Source: Methylophaga sp.
GTDB taxonomy: Bacteria > Pseudomonadota > Gammaproteobacteria > Nitrosococcales > Methylophagaceae
NCBI RefSeq assembly: GCF_030651745.1
Contig: NZ_JAUSCC010000013.1
Span: forward strand, 1 to 52,738
Direction of reading: 5' to 3'
DNA length: 52,738 nt
Shown here: positions 27,573 through 37,044 of the stretch, piece by piece
Position numbering within the stretch: position 1 is the first letter of the stretch
Layout of the letters: each line of letters begins with the position of its first letter
Translations under genes and position numbers: made by a program
Notes under the pieces: generated by a model
What the model saw: the letters and a program-made list of their open reading frames with translations, nothing else
Told to the model about the DNA's origin: nothing
Database searches by the model: none

Positions 27573-27600
27573 AAAGCTTCATAACTAATAAGGTGGCGAT

Positions 27601-27909
27601 ATGAAAAAAATATTAATGTTTATGTTGATTAGTTCTGTAATAAGTTTTCCTGCTTTTGCAGATGATCTCTATGAGATGCAAACCAAAAGTGAACAGCTGG
27701 GTTTGATTAGTGTGGACCAAGCAAAAACCATTGCATTAGAAGCCAAGCCCGGGTTTATTGATGATATTGATTTGGAAAACCGTACATTTTTTGGTGGCTG
27801 GGATTATGAAGTTGAAGTCGTTGGTAAGGACGGAAAGGAATGGAATGTCTTTATCAATGCCGAGACCGGTGAGGTGAGAAAAGTCAGTCGAGACTGGGAC
27901 TTGTTCTAA
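27601..27909 (+). CDS. Exported PepSY-domain protein 2
   Basis: The 102-residue protein has a signal peptide (ILMFMLISSVISFPAFA) and a PepSY domain closely related to that of its upstream neighbour: QLGLISVDQAKTIALEAKPG, GGWDYEVEVVGKDGKEWNV and ETGEVRKVSRDW. The two share the DLYEMQ/DLATMQ start of the mature protein, which indicates recent duplication. It is monocistronic, with its own box upstream and a terminator downstream, and is convergent with the histidine kinase gene. The function is inferred to be periplasmic modulation of the nearby sensor or of an unknown enzyme. Confidence 0.88.
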   Translation: MKKILMFMLISSVISFPAFADDLYEMQTKSEQLGLISVDQAKTIALEAKPGFIDDIDLENRTFFGGWDYEVEVVGKDGKEWNVFINAETGEVRKVSRDWDLF

Positions 27910-27918
27910 GCGTTTTCT

Positions 27919-27944
27919 GAAAACCCGCTTCGGCGGGTTTTTTT
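27919..27944. terminator. Bidirectional terminator between PepSY 2 and kinase gene
   Basis: AAACCCGC and GCGGGTTT pair around TTCG, with A-rich and T-rich flanks. It ends at the stop codon of the convergent histidine kinase gene. Confidence 0.85.
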
Positions 27945-29268
27945 ATATAATCAGGGGTAATCTGACTTCTATTTTCAACCCGCCCATGGAGGAGCGACTA
28001 AACAACATCTCACCACTGTAACTATCCACAATATCTGAAACAATTGCTAATCCCAACCCACTTCCAGGAACAGATTCGTCGGCTCGGTATCCGCGTTGCG
28101 GGAGTTGGGACAATTCGTTTTCGTCACAACCATTGCCATCATCTTCGACCACAAAATGGCAATATTGATTTTGATAGACGCTGATATTGACTCGCTTCCG
28201 GCACCATTTACAGGCGTTTTCCAGCAGATTACCCAGCATTTCCAGCAGATCTTCTCGATCGCCAATAAATAACAAATCAGGTTCAATCTCCCAATCAATG
28301 ATCGGAGATTTGTCACGATAAAGTAGCTGTAGTGTTCTGCTCAGTTCGGCAATTTCCTGCTCCAGCTCCACTTTTTGTCCTGGCATTGGTGAACCCAACA
28401 GGCGGGCACGTTTTAACTCTCTTTCGATGATTTGTCCCATATCACGGCTTACCTGATTTAATGAGCTTTGAACATCCGGCAGGTTTTTTAATGACTCGCG
28501 TTCGGCAGTTTGATTTAATAATGTCAATCGGGTTTTTAGTGCGTGGGCCAGGTTGCCTAATGCTGCACGGGAGCGTTGTGTTTTTCGGGTCATGGTATTA
28601 AGCAGACGATTCAGCTCTTCAATCATCGGTTGAATTTCTGTGGGCCCTTTTGCATCGATTTTTGCTGTTTCACCGCGGCGTAAACGGGAAAGCTGTTTTT
28701 GGATGCGTTGTAAAGGTTGCAGGGCTTTACCGACAATTAGCCATTGAATGAAAAGTAATAAGATCAACCCAATGGCGGAGACCAGTGAATAAAGCATCTG
28801 AAACTGAAAAATATCTTTATCCAAGGCAGTGATATTCTGAGCCACCATAATAGTTAGATTGTGGCCTTGTTTGTAATAACCGCGATGTAAGGTAAATAAT
28901 CGCTCATCATTTGGACCAAGCAGAGAGGTTTGAAGTTGTTGACCGCTGGAAAGAGATTCGATGGTTAATGATTCGTCCCACAAAGAACGGGACTGTCTGC
29001 AGGACTGATCAGTGCAAACCACAAAATAGTGTCCGGAGAAAGGGCGTTGATACAAGCTGCTCAGGCGCAGTGAATTTAATTGGAAGCTACCATCCGGATT
29101 CATTTCGACACTGGCCAGTAGTCCTTCACTTTCACTTTCCAGCCGCTCCAGTAATTGGGTTTCGGTAACACGTTCAATCACTAAAGTTATCAATGCCCAT
29201 TGCAATAAGATCAACAGACTTAGGGTAAACGTCAGACCCAGTGATAGCCGGCGTTTAAGCGACATCAT
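27943..29268 (-). CDS. PhoQ-like sensor histidine kinase
   Basis: The 441-residue sensor has a transmembrane helix at about 10-31 and a periplasmic domain to about 155 containing Cys85 and Cys90 (VVCTDQSCRQ), possibly a disulfide. A second helix lies near 160-180, then HAMP and HisKA with AALGNLAHALKTRLTLL (His242), and a HATPase (LEMLGNLLENACKWC; GSGLGLAIVSDIV). The LAHxLKT form is typical of PhoQ-like kinases; the usual following proline is Arg here. It overlaps the regulator gene by four bases. The signal is unknown; divalent cations, pH or peptides are the usual ones for this class. Confidence 0.88.
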   Translation of the reverse strand: MMSLKRRLSLGLTFTLSLLILLQWALITLVIERVTETQLLERLESESEGLLASVEMNPDGSFQLNSLRLSSLYQRPFSGHYFVVCTDQSCRQSRSLWDESLTIESLSSGQQLQTSLLGPNDERLFTLHRGYYKQGHNLTIMVAQNITALDKDIFQFQMLYSLVSAIGLILLLFIQWLIVGKALQPLQRIQKQLSRLRRGETAKIDAKGPTEIQPMIEELNRLLNTMTRKTQRSRAALGNLAHALKTRLTLLNQTAERESLKNLPDVQSSLNQVSRDMGQIIERELKRARLLGSPMPGQKVELEQEIAELSRTLQLLYRDKSPIIDWEIEPDLLFIGDREDLLEMLGNLLENACKWCRKRVNISVYQNQYCHFVVEDDGNGCDENELSQLPQRGYRADESVPGSGLGLAIVSDIVDSYSGEMLFSRSSMGGLKIEVRLPLII

Positions 29269-29927
29269 GAGGAGCCGAAAATATAACCTTGACCGCGACG
29301 GGTTTGAATCAAATCGTTGCCTACCTTCTGCCGCAGCCGATTAACGTAGACTTCGATAACATTGCTGTCCCTGTCACTATCGTATTCATAGACATGCTCT
29401 GTGAGTCGGCTTTTGGAGATAACTTGTCCTGGGTACAGCATAAAATAGCGTAATAAACGAAACTCAGTTCCTGTGAGGGTAAACATTGTGCCATCAGTTA
29501 ATTTAACTGACTGAGCGTCTTCATCCAGCTCAAGTCCGGCTACCACCAAAGGGCCGCCACTGATACCTGAACTGCGTTTGAGAACGGCACTGATACGCGC
29601 CAGTAATTCTTCAGTCTGAAATGGTTTGGCAACGTAATCATCCGCTCCGGCCTTAAATCCCTGGACTTTTTCTTCCCAACTGCCCCGGGCTGTCAGGATA
29701 ACAACGGGTACATGATTGTCCCGGCTGCGCCAGTTTTGTAAAACTTCCATGCCTGAACGTTTGGGTAAGCCCAGATCCAAAACAACTAAATCATAAGGTT
29801 CAATATCACCAAGCGCTTCGGCATCAATACCATCTACTGCCAGATCGACAGCATAACCTGCCTGGGATAGCGCATTTTGTAAGGTGGGGCCCATTTGCGC
29901 ATCATCTTCTACCAGAAGTAACCGCAT
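29265..29927 (-). CDS. PhoP-like OmpR-family response regulator
   Basis: The 220-residue regulator has a receiver domain (acidic pocket VEDD, phosphoacceptor Asp51 in VLDLGLPKRSG, Lys in VAKPF) and a winged-helix DNA-binding domain (LTGTEFRLLRYFMLYPGQVI; YEYDSDRDSNVIEVYVNRLR). OmpR-family proteins bind direct repeats with 10-11-base period. Such a repeat stands before each of the three PepSY genes in this locus, including the first gene of this operon, which predicts positive autoregulation. It starts two bases after the stop of the upstream PepSY gene and runs into the kinase gene. Confidence 0.9.
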   Translation of the reverse strand: MRLLLVEDDAQMGPTLQNALSQAGYAVDLAVDGIDAEALGDIEPYDLVVLDLGLPKRSGMEVLQNWRSRDNHVPVVILTARGSWEEKVQGFKAGADDYVAKPFQTEELLARISAVLKRSSGISGGPLVVAGLELDEDAQSVKLTDGTMFTLTGTEFRLLRYFMLYPGQVISKSRLTEHVYEYDSDRDSNVIEVYVNRLRQKVGNDLIQTRRGQGYIFGSS

Positions 29928-29929
29928 AT

Positions 29930-30250
29930 TTAGTCGTCCAACTCCAGTTCAAGCAAATCGCCATTGGTGGCATCAAACTCCAGCTCCCAAACCCGGCCCT
30001 GTTCATCAAGAATTTCAATTTCGTAGATCAGCATGCCGTCTTCCCGCTCAAGTTCGGTGTCGATCACCTGACCTTTACGATAAGTCTTGGCTTTCTCAAT
30101 AATGGTTTCCAATGGCAGGATCTTTCCGGACTCACGTAGCATCCGTGCCTCAGAATGGCTTACGTCGTCAGCCATAACCGGAGTGACGACGAAAACGGCA
30201 AGCAGTAATGCACCGATTAACGGAAGTTTTGAAGAAAATAGCCGTTGCAT
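29930..30250 (-). CDS. Exported PepSY-domain protein 3, first gene of PhoPQ-like operon
   Basis: I choose the ATG that gives MQRLFSSKLPLIGALLLAVF because TAGGA lies six bases before it. The longer frame would begin almost exactly at the predicted transcription start. The product is 106 residues with a signal peptide (ending VMADD) and one PepSY domain (ILPLETIIEKAKTYRKGQVI, LIYEIEILDEQGRVWELE, ATNGDLLELELDD). It lacks the Gly-Trp of the two paralogues and is more distant. It is translationally linked to the response regulator, which points to a function in the same signalling pathway. Confidence 0.85.
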   Translation of the reverse strand: MQRLFSSKLPLIGALLLAVFVVTPVMADDVSHSEARMLRESGKILPLETIIEKAKTYRKGQVIDTELEREDGMLIYEIEILDEQGRVWELEFDATNGDLLELELDD

Positions 30251-30289
30251 ATTGTTCCTAATCACTAAAATAGTCATAAACATAGTCCG

Positions 30290-30319
30290 ATTTTAGTGTG
30301 CCAGGCTTAATTTAAGCTG
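30290..30319 (-). promoter_or_regulatory. PepSY regulon box 3 plus -10 element
   Basis: On the minus strand CAGCTTAAATTAAGCCTGG is followed at positions 25-30 by TAAAAT. It agrees with box 1 at 14 of 19 positions and has identical spacing to the -10. It lies 40 bases before the preferred start of PepSY gene 3. Confidence 0.6.
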
Positions 30320-30337
30320 AACTTTTCCTAAATAAGC

Positions 30338-31918
30338 CTATCCCTGTTGAAAGCGTTTAATCATGTCGCTCATATGATGAGATTGGGTGGACAGGCCGTT
30401 TGCTGCGTTGTCAGCAATTTCAGCACCATGGGTGACTTGTGCAGCACTTTCATTTACTTGCACGATGTTGCGGTTTATATCTTCACTGACACTGCTTTGT
30501 TGTTCAACGGCAGTGGCAATTTGAAAATTCAACTCGTTGATATGGCTGACTTCAGTGGCGATGGTTTCCAATGCCTGAATGGAAGCTTTGACATGCTGTT
30601 CACTGGCACCGCTGGTTTGCTGGCTTTGCTCCATTACTTTTACGGCTTCTTTCACGGCGTTATTCAGTTCACCGATTAAATTTTGGATTTGTTGAGTGGA
30701 CAATTGAGTTTTACTGGCTAAGGAACGAACTTCTTCGGCGACAACAGCAAAACCACGACCATGTTCACCAGCTCTAGCCGCTTCGATGGCTGCGTTTAAA
30801 GCCAATAAATTGGTTTGATCGGCAATACTGGTAATCACTTCAATGATCTGACCGATGTTACGGGTATCTTTATCCAATTGAGCAACTACTTTGGATATAT
30901 TACCGATAGCAGTGCTTACATCACTTAAAGAAGTGACGGCCTTGGATGCACTGGAAACACCATTTTTGGATAGCTCGTCAGTTTCACGTGCTTTAGTGGC
31001 AGCATAGGCGGCGTTATTCGCAACTTCCTGAATGCTGGCAGTCATTTCGGTCATTGCGGTCGCTACTTCTTCCATTCGCATGGCTTGCTGGCGAATGGCA
31101 GATTGGATATCCGCAACCGATTGTGCACTGTTGTCCGCTTCTTTTTCGATACTGGCGGCAGAATCCCGTATGCGACCTAATGTTGTTCCAAGCCGACCTT
31201 TTAAAAATTCGGTAGTTAACTGGATCTGACCGATTTCATCGGAACGGCCGGTATAAATTAATGCCATTAAGGGATTATTAATTTCTTCTCGAGCGCGTTT
31301 AGCAGCTTGTTTTAATGGTGAAAATGCCCAGCCGGATAAGCCTAGAAAAATCACTACTATAACTGCAGCAATTATGGCTGATTTATATGGTGTGATCTGT
31401 AACAGCGAGCTAGCAACTACAAAAGAAATAAGCAGTGCCACTACATGAGCCAATAAAAAACGATGCTGTAGATTCAGACGAGAAAGCCAGCTGCCATCGA
31501 TTGCAGACTGACCGTTATTAATGCGTTTATAAACTCTTTCAGCCCGTTCTACGCGCTCACGCGTGGGTTTGGTTCGAACAGATTCATAACCGGTCACCTC
31601 GCCATCTTCAATCACAGGGCTGACATAACCGTCCACCCAATAATGATCACCATTTTTAACGCGATTTTTAATAATTCCCATCCAATGGTGATTGGATTTC
31701 ATCGCTTTCCATAAATCATCAAAAGCGGCTGGGGGCATTTCCGGATGTCGAATGACATTGTGATTTTTATTCATCAGCTCATCAGCTTCGAAGCCACTGA
31801 TTTTTTGAAAGGTATTGTTAAAGCTGCTGATGATGCCCTTCAAGTTGGTGATTGAAATGATCTCTTCACCTTCAGGATAAGGTACTTCCTTATTGGTTAT
31901 GGGAAGATTTTTTTTCAT
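30338..31918 (-). CDS. Aer-like PAS-containing methyl-accepting chemotaxis protein
   Basis: The 526-residue receptor has a PAS domain at about 20-110 ([57 protein letters not shown]), which in Aer binds FAD and senses redox or oxygen. A hydrophobic hairpin covers about 150-195, then a linker and the MCP signalling domain with the conserved tip ([31 protein letters not shown]). There is no large periplasmic sensor and no C-terminal CheR pentapeptide. A sigma-28 promoter is placed upstream, as expected for a late flagellar gene. It governs aerotaxis or energy taxis by inference. Confidence 0.92.
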   Translation of the reverse strand: MKKNLPITNKEVPYPEGEEIISITNLKGIISSFNNTFQKISGFEADELMNKNHNVIRHPEMPPAAFDDLWKAMKSNHHWMGIIKNRVKNGDHYWVDGYVSPVIEDGEVTGYESVRTKPTRERVERAERVYKRINNGQSAIDGSWLSRLNLQHRFLLAHVVALLISFVVASSLLQITPYKSAIIAAVIVVIFLGLSGWAFSPLKQAAKRAREEINNPLMALIYTGRSDEIGQIQLTTEFLKGRLGTTLGRIRDSAASIEKEADNSAQSVADIQSAIRQQAMRMEEVATAMTEMTASIQEVANNAAYAATKARETDELSKNGVSSASKAVTSLSDVSTAIGNISKVVAQLDKDTRNIGQIIEVITSIADQTNLLALNAAIEAARAGEHGRGFAVVAEEVRSLASKTQLSTQQIQNLIGELNNAVKEAVKVMEQSQQTSGASEQHVKASIQALETIATEVSHINELNFQIATAVEQQSSVSEDINRNIVQVNESAAQVTHGAEIADNAANGLSTQSHHMSDMIKRFQQG

Positions 31919-32000
31919 TTTGTTGCCCCTCTCGATGCTTTTTATTAATTTTTATTTGGTAACAATGCAACTGAACTGCTTATGGAGCAAGTTTTAATCT

Positions 32001-32027
32001 ATATCGGCATTATCTGGGCTGACTTTA
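32001..32027 (-). promoter_or_regulatory. Sigma-28 (FliA) promoter of the Aer-like receptor gene
   Basis: On the minus strand TAAAGTCA, 11 bases, GCCGATAT. It matches TAAAGTTT-N11-GCCGATAA at 13 of 16 positions with exact spacing, about 80 bases upstream of the chemoreceptor ATG. Confidence 0.8.
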
Positions 32028-32052
32028 AGTAAACAAATTTAATTTGTTTACT
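32028..32052. repeat. 25-bp perfect palindrome between receptor and cfa
   Basis: AGTAAACAAATT, one base, then its exact inverse complement. It abuts the -35 of the sigma-28 promoter in the divergent intergenic region and lies about 130 bases before cfa. The symmetry suggests a dimeric repressor or activator site; lack of GC argues against a terminator. Confidence 0.6.
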
Positions 32053-32180
32053 AATTTTCAGCTTAATCCACGATGTAATTCAGGTCAGTCAAAAAAACAG
32101 GAATAAACTGATACAAATCAATAGATTTTTACGCTAAGGTTAAGGTTGCTGACGCAAAATATAGAGGAGAAATACCGTCT

Positions 32181-33368
32181 ATGACTGATTCAACTTCAAA
32201 AGTGGCTCATCTCAAGTTGAGCGAAGAGCGGCTTAGTCAAACCAAAACGGTTTCACCACCAACAATTTTGCGAGATGCCGCTGCTTTGGCCGGTGTTAAT
32301 TTTAATGGAGATAAGCCCTGGGATATTCAGGTGTTTGATTCCAGAACCTATCGTCGCATTCTGACTCAAGGCTCATTAGGCTTCGGTGAGAGCTACATGG
32401 ATAACATGTGGGAATGCCATGAGCTGGATGAGCTGTTTCACCGACTCCTAAAAGCCGATGTGGAAAAACATCTGGGTGGCGTTGCCAAGCTCAGTTTAGC
32501 TATTGAAATTATCCGGCAGAATATTTTTAATCGTCAAACCAGCAAACGTGCCTATGAAGTTGGCAAAAAGCATTACGACACCGGCAATGATATTTTCCAG
32601 GCGATGCTAGATCCCACCATGAGTTATTCCTGCGGTTATTGGGCTAACGCCAATACGCTGGCTCAGGCCCAGATCAATAAATTAGATCTGATTTGCCGCA
32701 AACTTATGCTTAAGCCGGGAGAAAAGGTGCTTGAAATCGGTTGTGGTTGGGGCAGCTTTGCCCATTATGCTGCCAAAAATTATGGCGTTGAAGTACTTGG
32801 CATCACCATCTCCAAAGAGCAGCAAACATTGGCTCGTGAGCGTTGTGCCGGATTACCGGTCACCATTGAATTAATGGATTACCGCGATCTGGAAGGGCAA
32901 TTTGACAAGATTGTCTCCATTGGCATGTTTGAGCATGTGGGCCCCAAAAACTATCCGATTTATTTTGATAGTGCATTAACGCTGTTAAAGCCGGAGGGGT
33001 TATTTCTATTACATACCATCGGTATTCATGCGACCTCTCTCAAAGTCGATCCCTGGATTGATAAATACATATTCCGTAATGGCAAACTGCCTTCAGCAGA
33101 AGAATTGGCAAAAGTCATCAATGGTCGTTTTGTCATAGAAGACTGGCACAATTTCGGTACCGACTACGATAAAACGCTTATGGCCTGGTGGGAAAATTTC
33201 GATAAAGCCTGGCCAGAACTATCAATACACTATGACGAACGTTTTTATCGTATGTGGAAATATTATTTACACAGTTGTGCTGGTTTTTTCCGTTCCAAGC
33301 AGGGGCAGCTTTGGCAACTGGTGTTAAGTAAGCATGGCCGCGAAGGTGAATACCGTTCGTTACGTTGA
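32181..33368 (+). CDS. cfa: Cyclopropane-fatty-acyl-phospholipid synthase
   Basis: The 395-residue enzyme adds a methylene bridge from S-adenosylmethionine to unsaturated acyl chains of membrane phospholipids. It has an N-terminal helical domain, the conserved YEVGKKHYDTGNDIFQAMLD and MSYSCGYW segments, SAM motif I KVLEIGCGWGSFAHYAA (near residue 183), the IVSIGMFEHVGPKNY region, and the C-terminal YYLHSCAGFFRSKQGQLWQL. Length and order match E. coli Cfa. The enzyme protects membranes in stationary phase and acid stress. The gene lies before katA and dps, which fits a stress-survival cluster. Confidence 0.93.
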   Translation: MTDSTSKVAHLKLSEERLSQTKTVSPPTILRDAAALAGVNFNGDKPWDIQVFDSRTYRRILTQGSLGFGESYMDNMWECHELDELFHRLLKADVEKHLGGVAKLSLAIEIIRQNIFNRQTSKRAYEVGKKHYDTGNDIFQAMLDPTMSYSCGYWANANTLAQAQINKLDLICRKLMLKPGEKVLEIGCGWGSFAHYAAKNYGVEVLGITISKEQQTLARERCAGLPVTIELMDYRDLEGQFDKIVSIGMFEHVGPKNYPIYFDSALTLLKPEGLFLLHTIGIHATSLKVDPWIDKYIFRNGKLPSAEELAKVINGRFVIEDWHNFGTDYDKTLMAWWENFDKAWPELSIHYDERFYRMWKYYLHSCAGFFRSKQGQLWQLVLSKHGREGEYRSLR

Positions 33369-33429
33369 GTTCGTCCAAAGAAATTTGTATATATCGGCAT
33401 AACCGATTAATAGGATTGGAATTAATTGT

Positions 33430-33458
33430 TTCACCGATAGGGTGGATTGGCCTATAGT
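33430..33458 (+). promoter_or_regulatory. Candidate katA promoter
   Basis: TTCACC, 17 bases, TATAGT. The spacer holds an inverted repeat ATAGG-N9-CCTAT (33437-33455), a possible regulator site. The gap between cfa and katA is 143 bases. Confidence 0.45.
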
Positions 33459-33511
33459 GAATTATAAGCTCACGGAGATGAGTCTTAATCGCCTATTAAA
33501 GGAGGCCGAAC

Positions 33512-34969
33512 ATGGCAGACAAACAAAAACTCACCACTAACGGTGGTGCACCGGTTGTAGATAATCAGAATAGTATGACGGCAGGTCCTCGTGGCCCGTT
33601 ACTTATGCAGGACGTCTGGTTTTTGGAAAAAATGGCTCACTTTGATCGTGAGGTTATTCCGGAACGTCGGATGCATGCCAAAGGTTCAGGTGCTTTTGGT
33701 AGCTTCACGGTTACCAACGATATTACCCAATATACCCGCGCTAAAATTTTCTCTGAGGTCGGTAAAAAAACGGAGCTGTTTGCTCGATTTTCCACCGTGG
33801 CAGGTGAAAGAGGTGCTGCCGATGCTGAGCGTGATATTCGTGGTTTTGCCGTCAAGTTCTATACCGAAGAAGGTAACTGGGACATGGTCGGCAATAACAC
33901 CCCGGTATTCTTTTTACGCGATCCTCTGAAATTTCCGGATCTGAATCATGCAGTAAAACGTGATCCGAAAACCAATATGCGTAGCGCCCAGAATAATTGG
34001 GATTTCTGGACATTGCTACCAGAAGCATTACATCAGGTTACGATTGTGATGAGTGATCGTGGTTTGCCGAAAAGCTACCGTCATATGCATGGTTTTGGCA
34101 GTCATACCTATAGTTTTATCAACGCTAACAATGAACGCTTTTGGGTGAAGTTTCACTTCAAATGTATGCAAGGCATTGAAAATCTGAGCGATGAAGAAGC
34201 GGGTAAATTAGTCGGCGAGGATCGGGAAAGTCACCAAAAAGATCTGTTTGAAGCTATCGAAAGGGCTGACTACCCAAGCTGGGAACTGAAAGTCCAGATC
34301 ATGCCGGAAAAAGATGCAGATACCTATCATATCCATCCGTTTGACTTAACCAAGGTCTGGCCGCATAAAGATTACCCATTGATTGATGTCGGCGTGATGG
34401 AATTGAATCGCAACGCTGAAAACTATCATGCGGATGTTGAGCAATCGGCTTTTTCACCAGCCAATGTGGTGCCGGGGATCAGCTTCTCTCCCGACAAAAT
34501 GTTGCATGGACGGTTGTTTTCCTATGGTGATGCCCATAGATACAGATTAGGGGTGAATCATCATCAGATCCCGGTGAATGCTGCCCGTTGTCCGGTAAAC
34601 AGTTTTCATCGTGATGGCGCAATGCGTGTCGATGGTAACTATGGTGCAACAAAAGGCTACGAGCCAAACAGTTATGGTGAATGGCAGGAACAACCGGATT
34701 TCAGTGAGCCACCATTAGCGATTAATGGAGCGGCGGACCACTGGAACTTTAGAGAAGATGATGATGACTACTTCTCGCAACCCGGTAATTTGTTCCGTTT
34801 GATGACGCCTGACAAACAGCAACTGCTGTTTGAAAACACTGCCCGGGCAATTGATGGTGCAGATATTGAGGTAAAGAAACGCCATATTCGCAATTGCCTG
34901 AAAGCTGATCCGGCTTATGGTAAAGGTGTGGCTGATGCTATCGGTATTTCGCTGAACGATGTGAACTGA
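33512..34969 (+). CDS. katA: Haem catalase, clade 3
   Basis: The 485-residue small-subunit catalase converts hydrogen peroxide to water and oxygen. It shows the distal histidine His55 ([14 protein letters not shown]), the distal asparagine region [19 protein letters not shown], and the proximal haem-tyrosine signature [20 protein letters not shown]. The start region ([20 protein letters not shown]) and length are those of clade 3 cytoplasmic, NADPH-binding enzymes. The RBS AAAGGAGG is very strong, suggesting high expression. Downstream lies dps on the same strand, so peroxide removal and iron sequestration are encoded together. Confidence 0.95.
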   Translation: MADKQKLTTNGGAPVVDNQNSMTAGPRGPLLMQDVWFLEKMAHFDREVIPERRMHAKGSGAFGSFTVTNDITQYTRAKIFSEVGKKTELFARFSTVAGERGAADAERDIRGFAVKFYTEEGNWDMVGNNTPVFFLRDPLKFPDLNHAVKRDPKTNMRSAQNNWDFWTLLPEALHQVTIVMSDRGLPKSYRHMHGFGSHTYSFINANNERFWVKFHFKCMQGIENLSDEEAGKLVGEDRESHQKDLFEAIERADYPSWELKVQIMPEKDADTYHIHPFDLTKVWPHKDYPLIDVGVMELNRNAENYHADVEQSAFSPANVVPGISFSPDKMLHGRLFSYGDAHRYRLGVNHHQIPVNAARCPVNSFHRDGAMRVDGNYGATKGYEPNSYGEWQEQPDFSEPPLAINGAADHWNFREDDDDYFSQPGNLFRLMTPDKQQLLFENTARAIDGADIEVKKRHIRNCLKADPAYGKGVADAIGISLNDVN

Positions 34970-35034
34970 ACACAGATGGATTATGGTCACCGTGATTTCA
35001 CGGCTGGCTTCGAGTTTTATCAGGAGGTAATTGT

Positions 35035-35505
35035 ATGAGTTCAATTGATATTGGTATTAACAAAAAAGACAGAGAAAAGGTCGCCGAAGGTCTGAAGAAG
35101 TTATTGGCTGACACCTATACTTTGTATTTGCAGACCCATAACTTCCATTGGAACGTAACTGGCCCGCGCTTTCGTGAACTGCATTTAATGTTTGAAGAGC
35201 ATTACGTCGAATTAGCAACGGCCGTGGACGATATCGCGGAACGAATCAGAACATTGGGTGTCTCAGCACCAGGTACTTATAAAGCGTTTGCTGAATTGAG
35301 TTCGATCAAGGAAAAAGACGGTGTACCTGAAGCGAAAGAAATGACTGAAATTCTGACGCATAATCACGAATTAGTGGTTAAAACCTGCCGTGAAGTATTG
35401 AAACTGGCAGAAGCAGCGGATGATGAATCGTCATTAGCTTTGGTTTCAGACCGTATGCGAATTCATGAAAAAACGGCCTGGATGTTACGGGCGATGTCTC
35501 AATAA
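35035..35505 (+). CDS. dps: Dps family ferritin-like DNA protection protein
   Basis: The 156-residue protein forms dodecamers that oxidise and store iron with hydrogen peroxide. Ferroxidase ligands are visible in [20 protein letters not shown] and VDDIAERI (His38, His50, Asp65, Glu69). It has a short N-terminal tail with only a few lysines, so strong DNA binding is not certain; many relatives protect by iron uptake alone. AGGAGG lies before the ATG. It follows katA with a 65-base gap and ends in a terminator, and may share the katA transcript. Confidence 0.92.
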   Translation: MSSIDIGINKKDREKVAEGLKKLLADTYTLYLQTHNFHWNVTGPRFRELHLMFEEHYVELATAVDDIAERIRTLGVSAPGTYKAFAELSSIKEKDGVPEAKEMTEILTHNHELVVKTCREVLKLAEAADDESSLALVSDRMRIHEKTAWMLRAMSQ

Positions 35506-35532
35506 TAAGTACTTTCTCTCTCCCTCATTTTA

Positions 35533-35558
35533 AGACCGCCTTCGGGCGGTCTCTTTTT
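35533..35558 (+). terminator. Terminator after dps
   Basis: AGACCGCC and GGCGGTCT pair around TTCG, followed by CTTTTT. The opposite side has no T-run, so it mainly serves the plus strand. Confidence 0.85.
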
Positions 35559-35582
35559 GTCTGACAGTTACTCGGCAAAAGC

Positions 35583-37034
35583 TCACGGAATGCTTTTTGA
35601 AGTCAGCACAATCATCTTATCAATCTGCATATCTTCCATGCTGTAAGCAATACCACCAGTGCCATGCCCGGAATGTTTCAAACCGGCAAAAGGCATCCAA
35701 TCAACACGAAACGCTGTATGTTCATTAATCATCACCGCCGAAGCATCCAGCCGCTCTGCAGCATATAAAGCGTTATCAATATTCTGGCTATAAACCGCCG
35801 CCTGAAAGGCAAAATCGAGACTGTTAGCCTCCGCGATGGCCTGATCGATATCCTGATATGGATAGATACAGACTACCGGGCCAAAAATCTCACTTCTGGA
35901 GACTTTGGCATCAGCAGGTGGAGCATATAAAACGGTGGTGGCATAACAGTTATTTGGCAGTGCTTCACCACCGGATAGTAGTTCCGCACCTTGAGCAACC
36001 GCTTCCTGAACCCAGTCATTTACACGAGTGACTTCAGTATGACGAATTAACGGCCCGATTTCGGTTTGATCGGACAATGGATCGCCAATCAGCATCTTGT
36101 TCCCTGCAGCTGCCAGTTTTTCAGCCAGTTCGCGGGCAATAGAATGATGGGCAAAAATACGCTGTACCGAGACACATACCTGACCGGCATGATAAAAACT
36201 GCCTTTAGCCAGGCCAGGAATCGCTGCATCAATATCGGCTTTTTCATCGACAATTACCGGAGCTACACCGCCATGTTCCAAGGCGCAACGGGTGCCTGCT
36301 GCCAGTTTTGAACGTAAATACCAACCGACTTTAGCGCTACCAATAAAACTTAAAAAAGCCACCCGTGGATCAGTCACTAATTTTTCAGCAATCTGATGAT
36401 TTTCGGTTAATAAAGCCTGGCACCATTCAGCGGGCAAACCAGCCTGATGAAAGATCTCGAGCAGGCGGAAACAGGATAAAGGGGTATTTTCGGCTGGTTT
36501 AACAATTACAGGACACCCAGCGGCAATTGCAGGACCAACCTGATGGGCAATCAGATTTAACGGGTGATTAAAGGCGCTGATGGCAACCACAACCCCAATC
36601 GGTTCCTTGTGCAACATGGTTAAACGATGCTGGGATGCCGGATTAACGCCCATTGGAACTGGATGCGAGGTTTGATGACGCAGCGTATCAAGACAATGAC
36701 GAATGCTGTCGATACAGCGCACCATTTCAACTTTGGAATCAATCAGCGGTTTACCGCCTTCTTCAGCCGCGCCTTTTGCCAGTTGATCGGCTTGTTGTTG
36801 CATCAAACTGAGTGACTTTTCCAAGATCGCTAAACGCTGCGGAACGCTGAGCCATTTGCTTCTATCTTTAAACAGACCATGTGCAGTTTGCAGTGCCGTC
36901 TCTACCGTGGCTGCATCGGCCAAATCTACTGTTGCAATCAGCTTGTCGTTATAAGGATTAGTGACATCGATTTTAGCCCATTGCTTGGCTGCTACCCCGG
37001 GGATAGACAGGGCGAAGTGAGGTGCGGTAGACAT
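35583..37034 (-). CDS. NAD(P)-dependent aldehyde dehydrogenase
   Basis: The 483-residue soluble ALDH-family enzyme has the cofactor-binding segments SAFNHPLNLIAHQVGPAI and CPVIVKPAENTPLSC, the region SFIGSAKVGWYLRSK, a glutamate in LEHGGVAP where ELGG is usual, the catalytic cysteine in FYHAGQVCVSVQRIF, and EIFGPVVCIYPY. The EHGG variant is seen in some subfamilies. The substrate cannot be read from sequence. It starts 10 bases after the stop of an acetolactate-synthase-like gene and forms an operon with it, so it may oxidise an aldehyde made from, or related to, the ThDP reaction. Confidence 0.87.
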   Translation of the reverse strand: MSTAPHFALSIPGVAAKQWAKIDVTNPYNDKLIATVDLADAATVETALQTAHGLFKDRSKWLSVPQRLAILEKSLSLMQQQADQLAKGAAEEGGKPLIDSKVEMVRCIDSIRHCLDTLRHQTSHPVPMGVNPASQHRLTMLHKEPIGVVVAISAFNHPLNLIAHQVGPAIAAGCPVIVKPAENTPLSCFRLLEIFHQAGLPAEWCQALLTENHQIAEKLVTDPRVAFLSFIGSAKVGWYLRSKLAAGTRCALEHGGVAPVIVDEKADIDAAIPGLAKGSFYHAGQVCVSVQRIFAHHSIARELAEKLAAAGNKMLIGDPLSDQTEIGPLIRHTEVTRVNDWVQEAVAQGAELLSGGEALPNNCYATTVLYAPPADAKVSRSEIFGPVVCIYPYQDIDQAIAEANSLDFAFQAAVYSQNIDNALYAAERLDASAVMINEHTAFRVDWMPFAGLKHSGHGTGGIAYSMEDMQIDKMIVLTSKSIP

Positions 37035-37044
37035 AAAGCTTCCT

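Noticed and set aside
33437..33455. OxyR site before katA
   Set aside because: ATAG and CTAT are 11 bases apart, not the 7 expected for OxyR; I keep it only as an inverted repeat in the promoter spacer.
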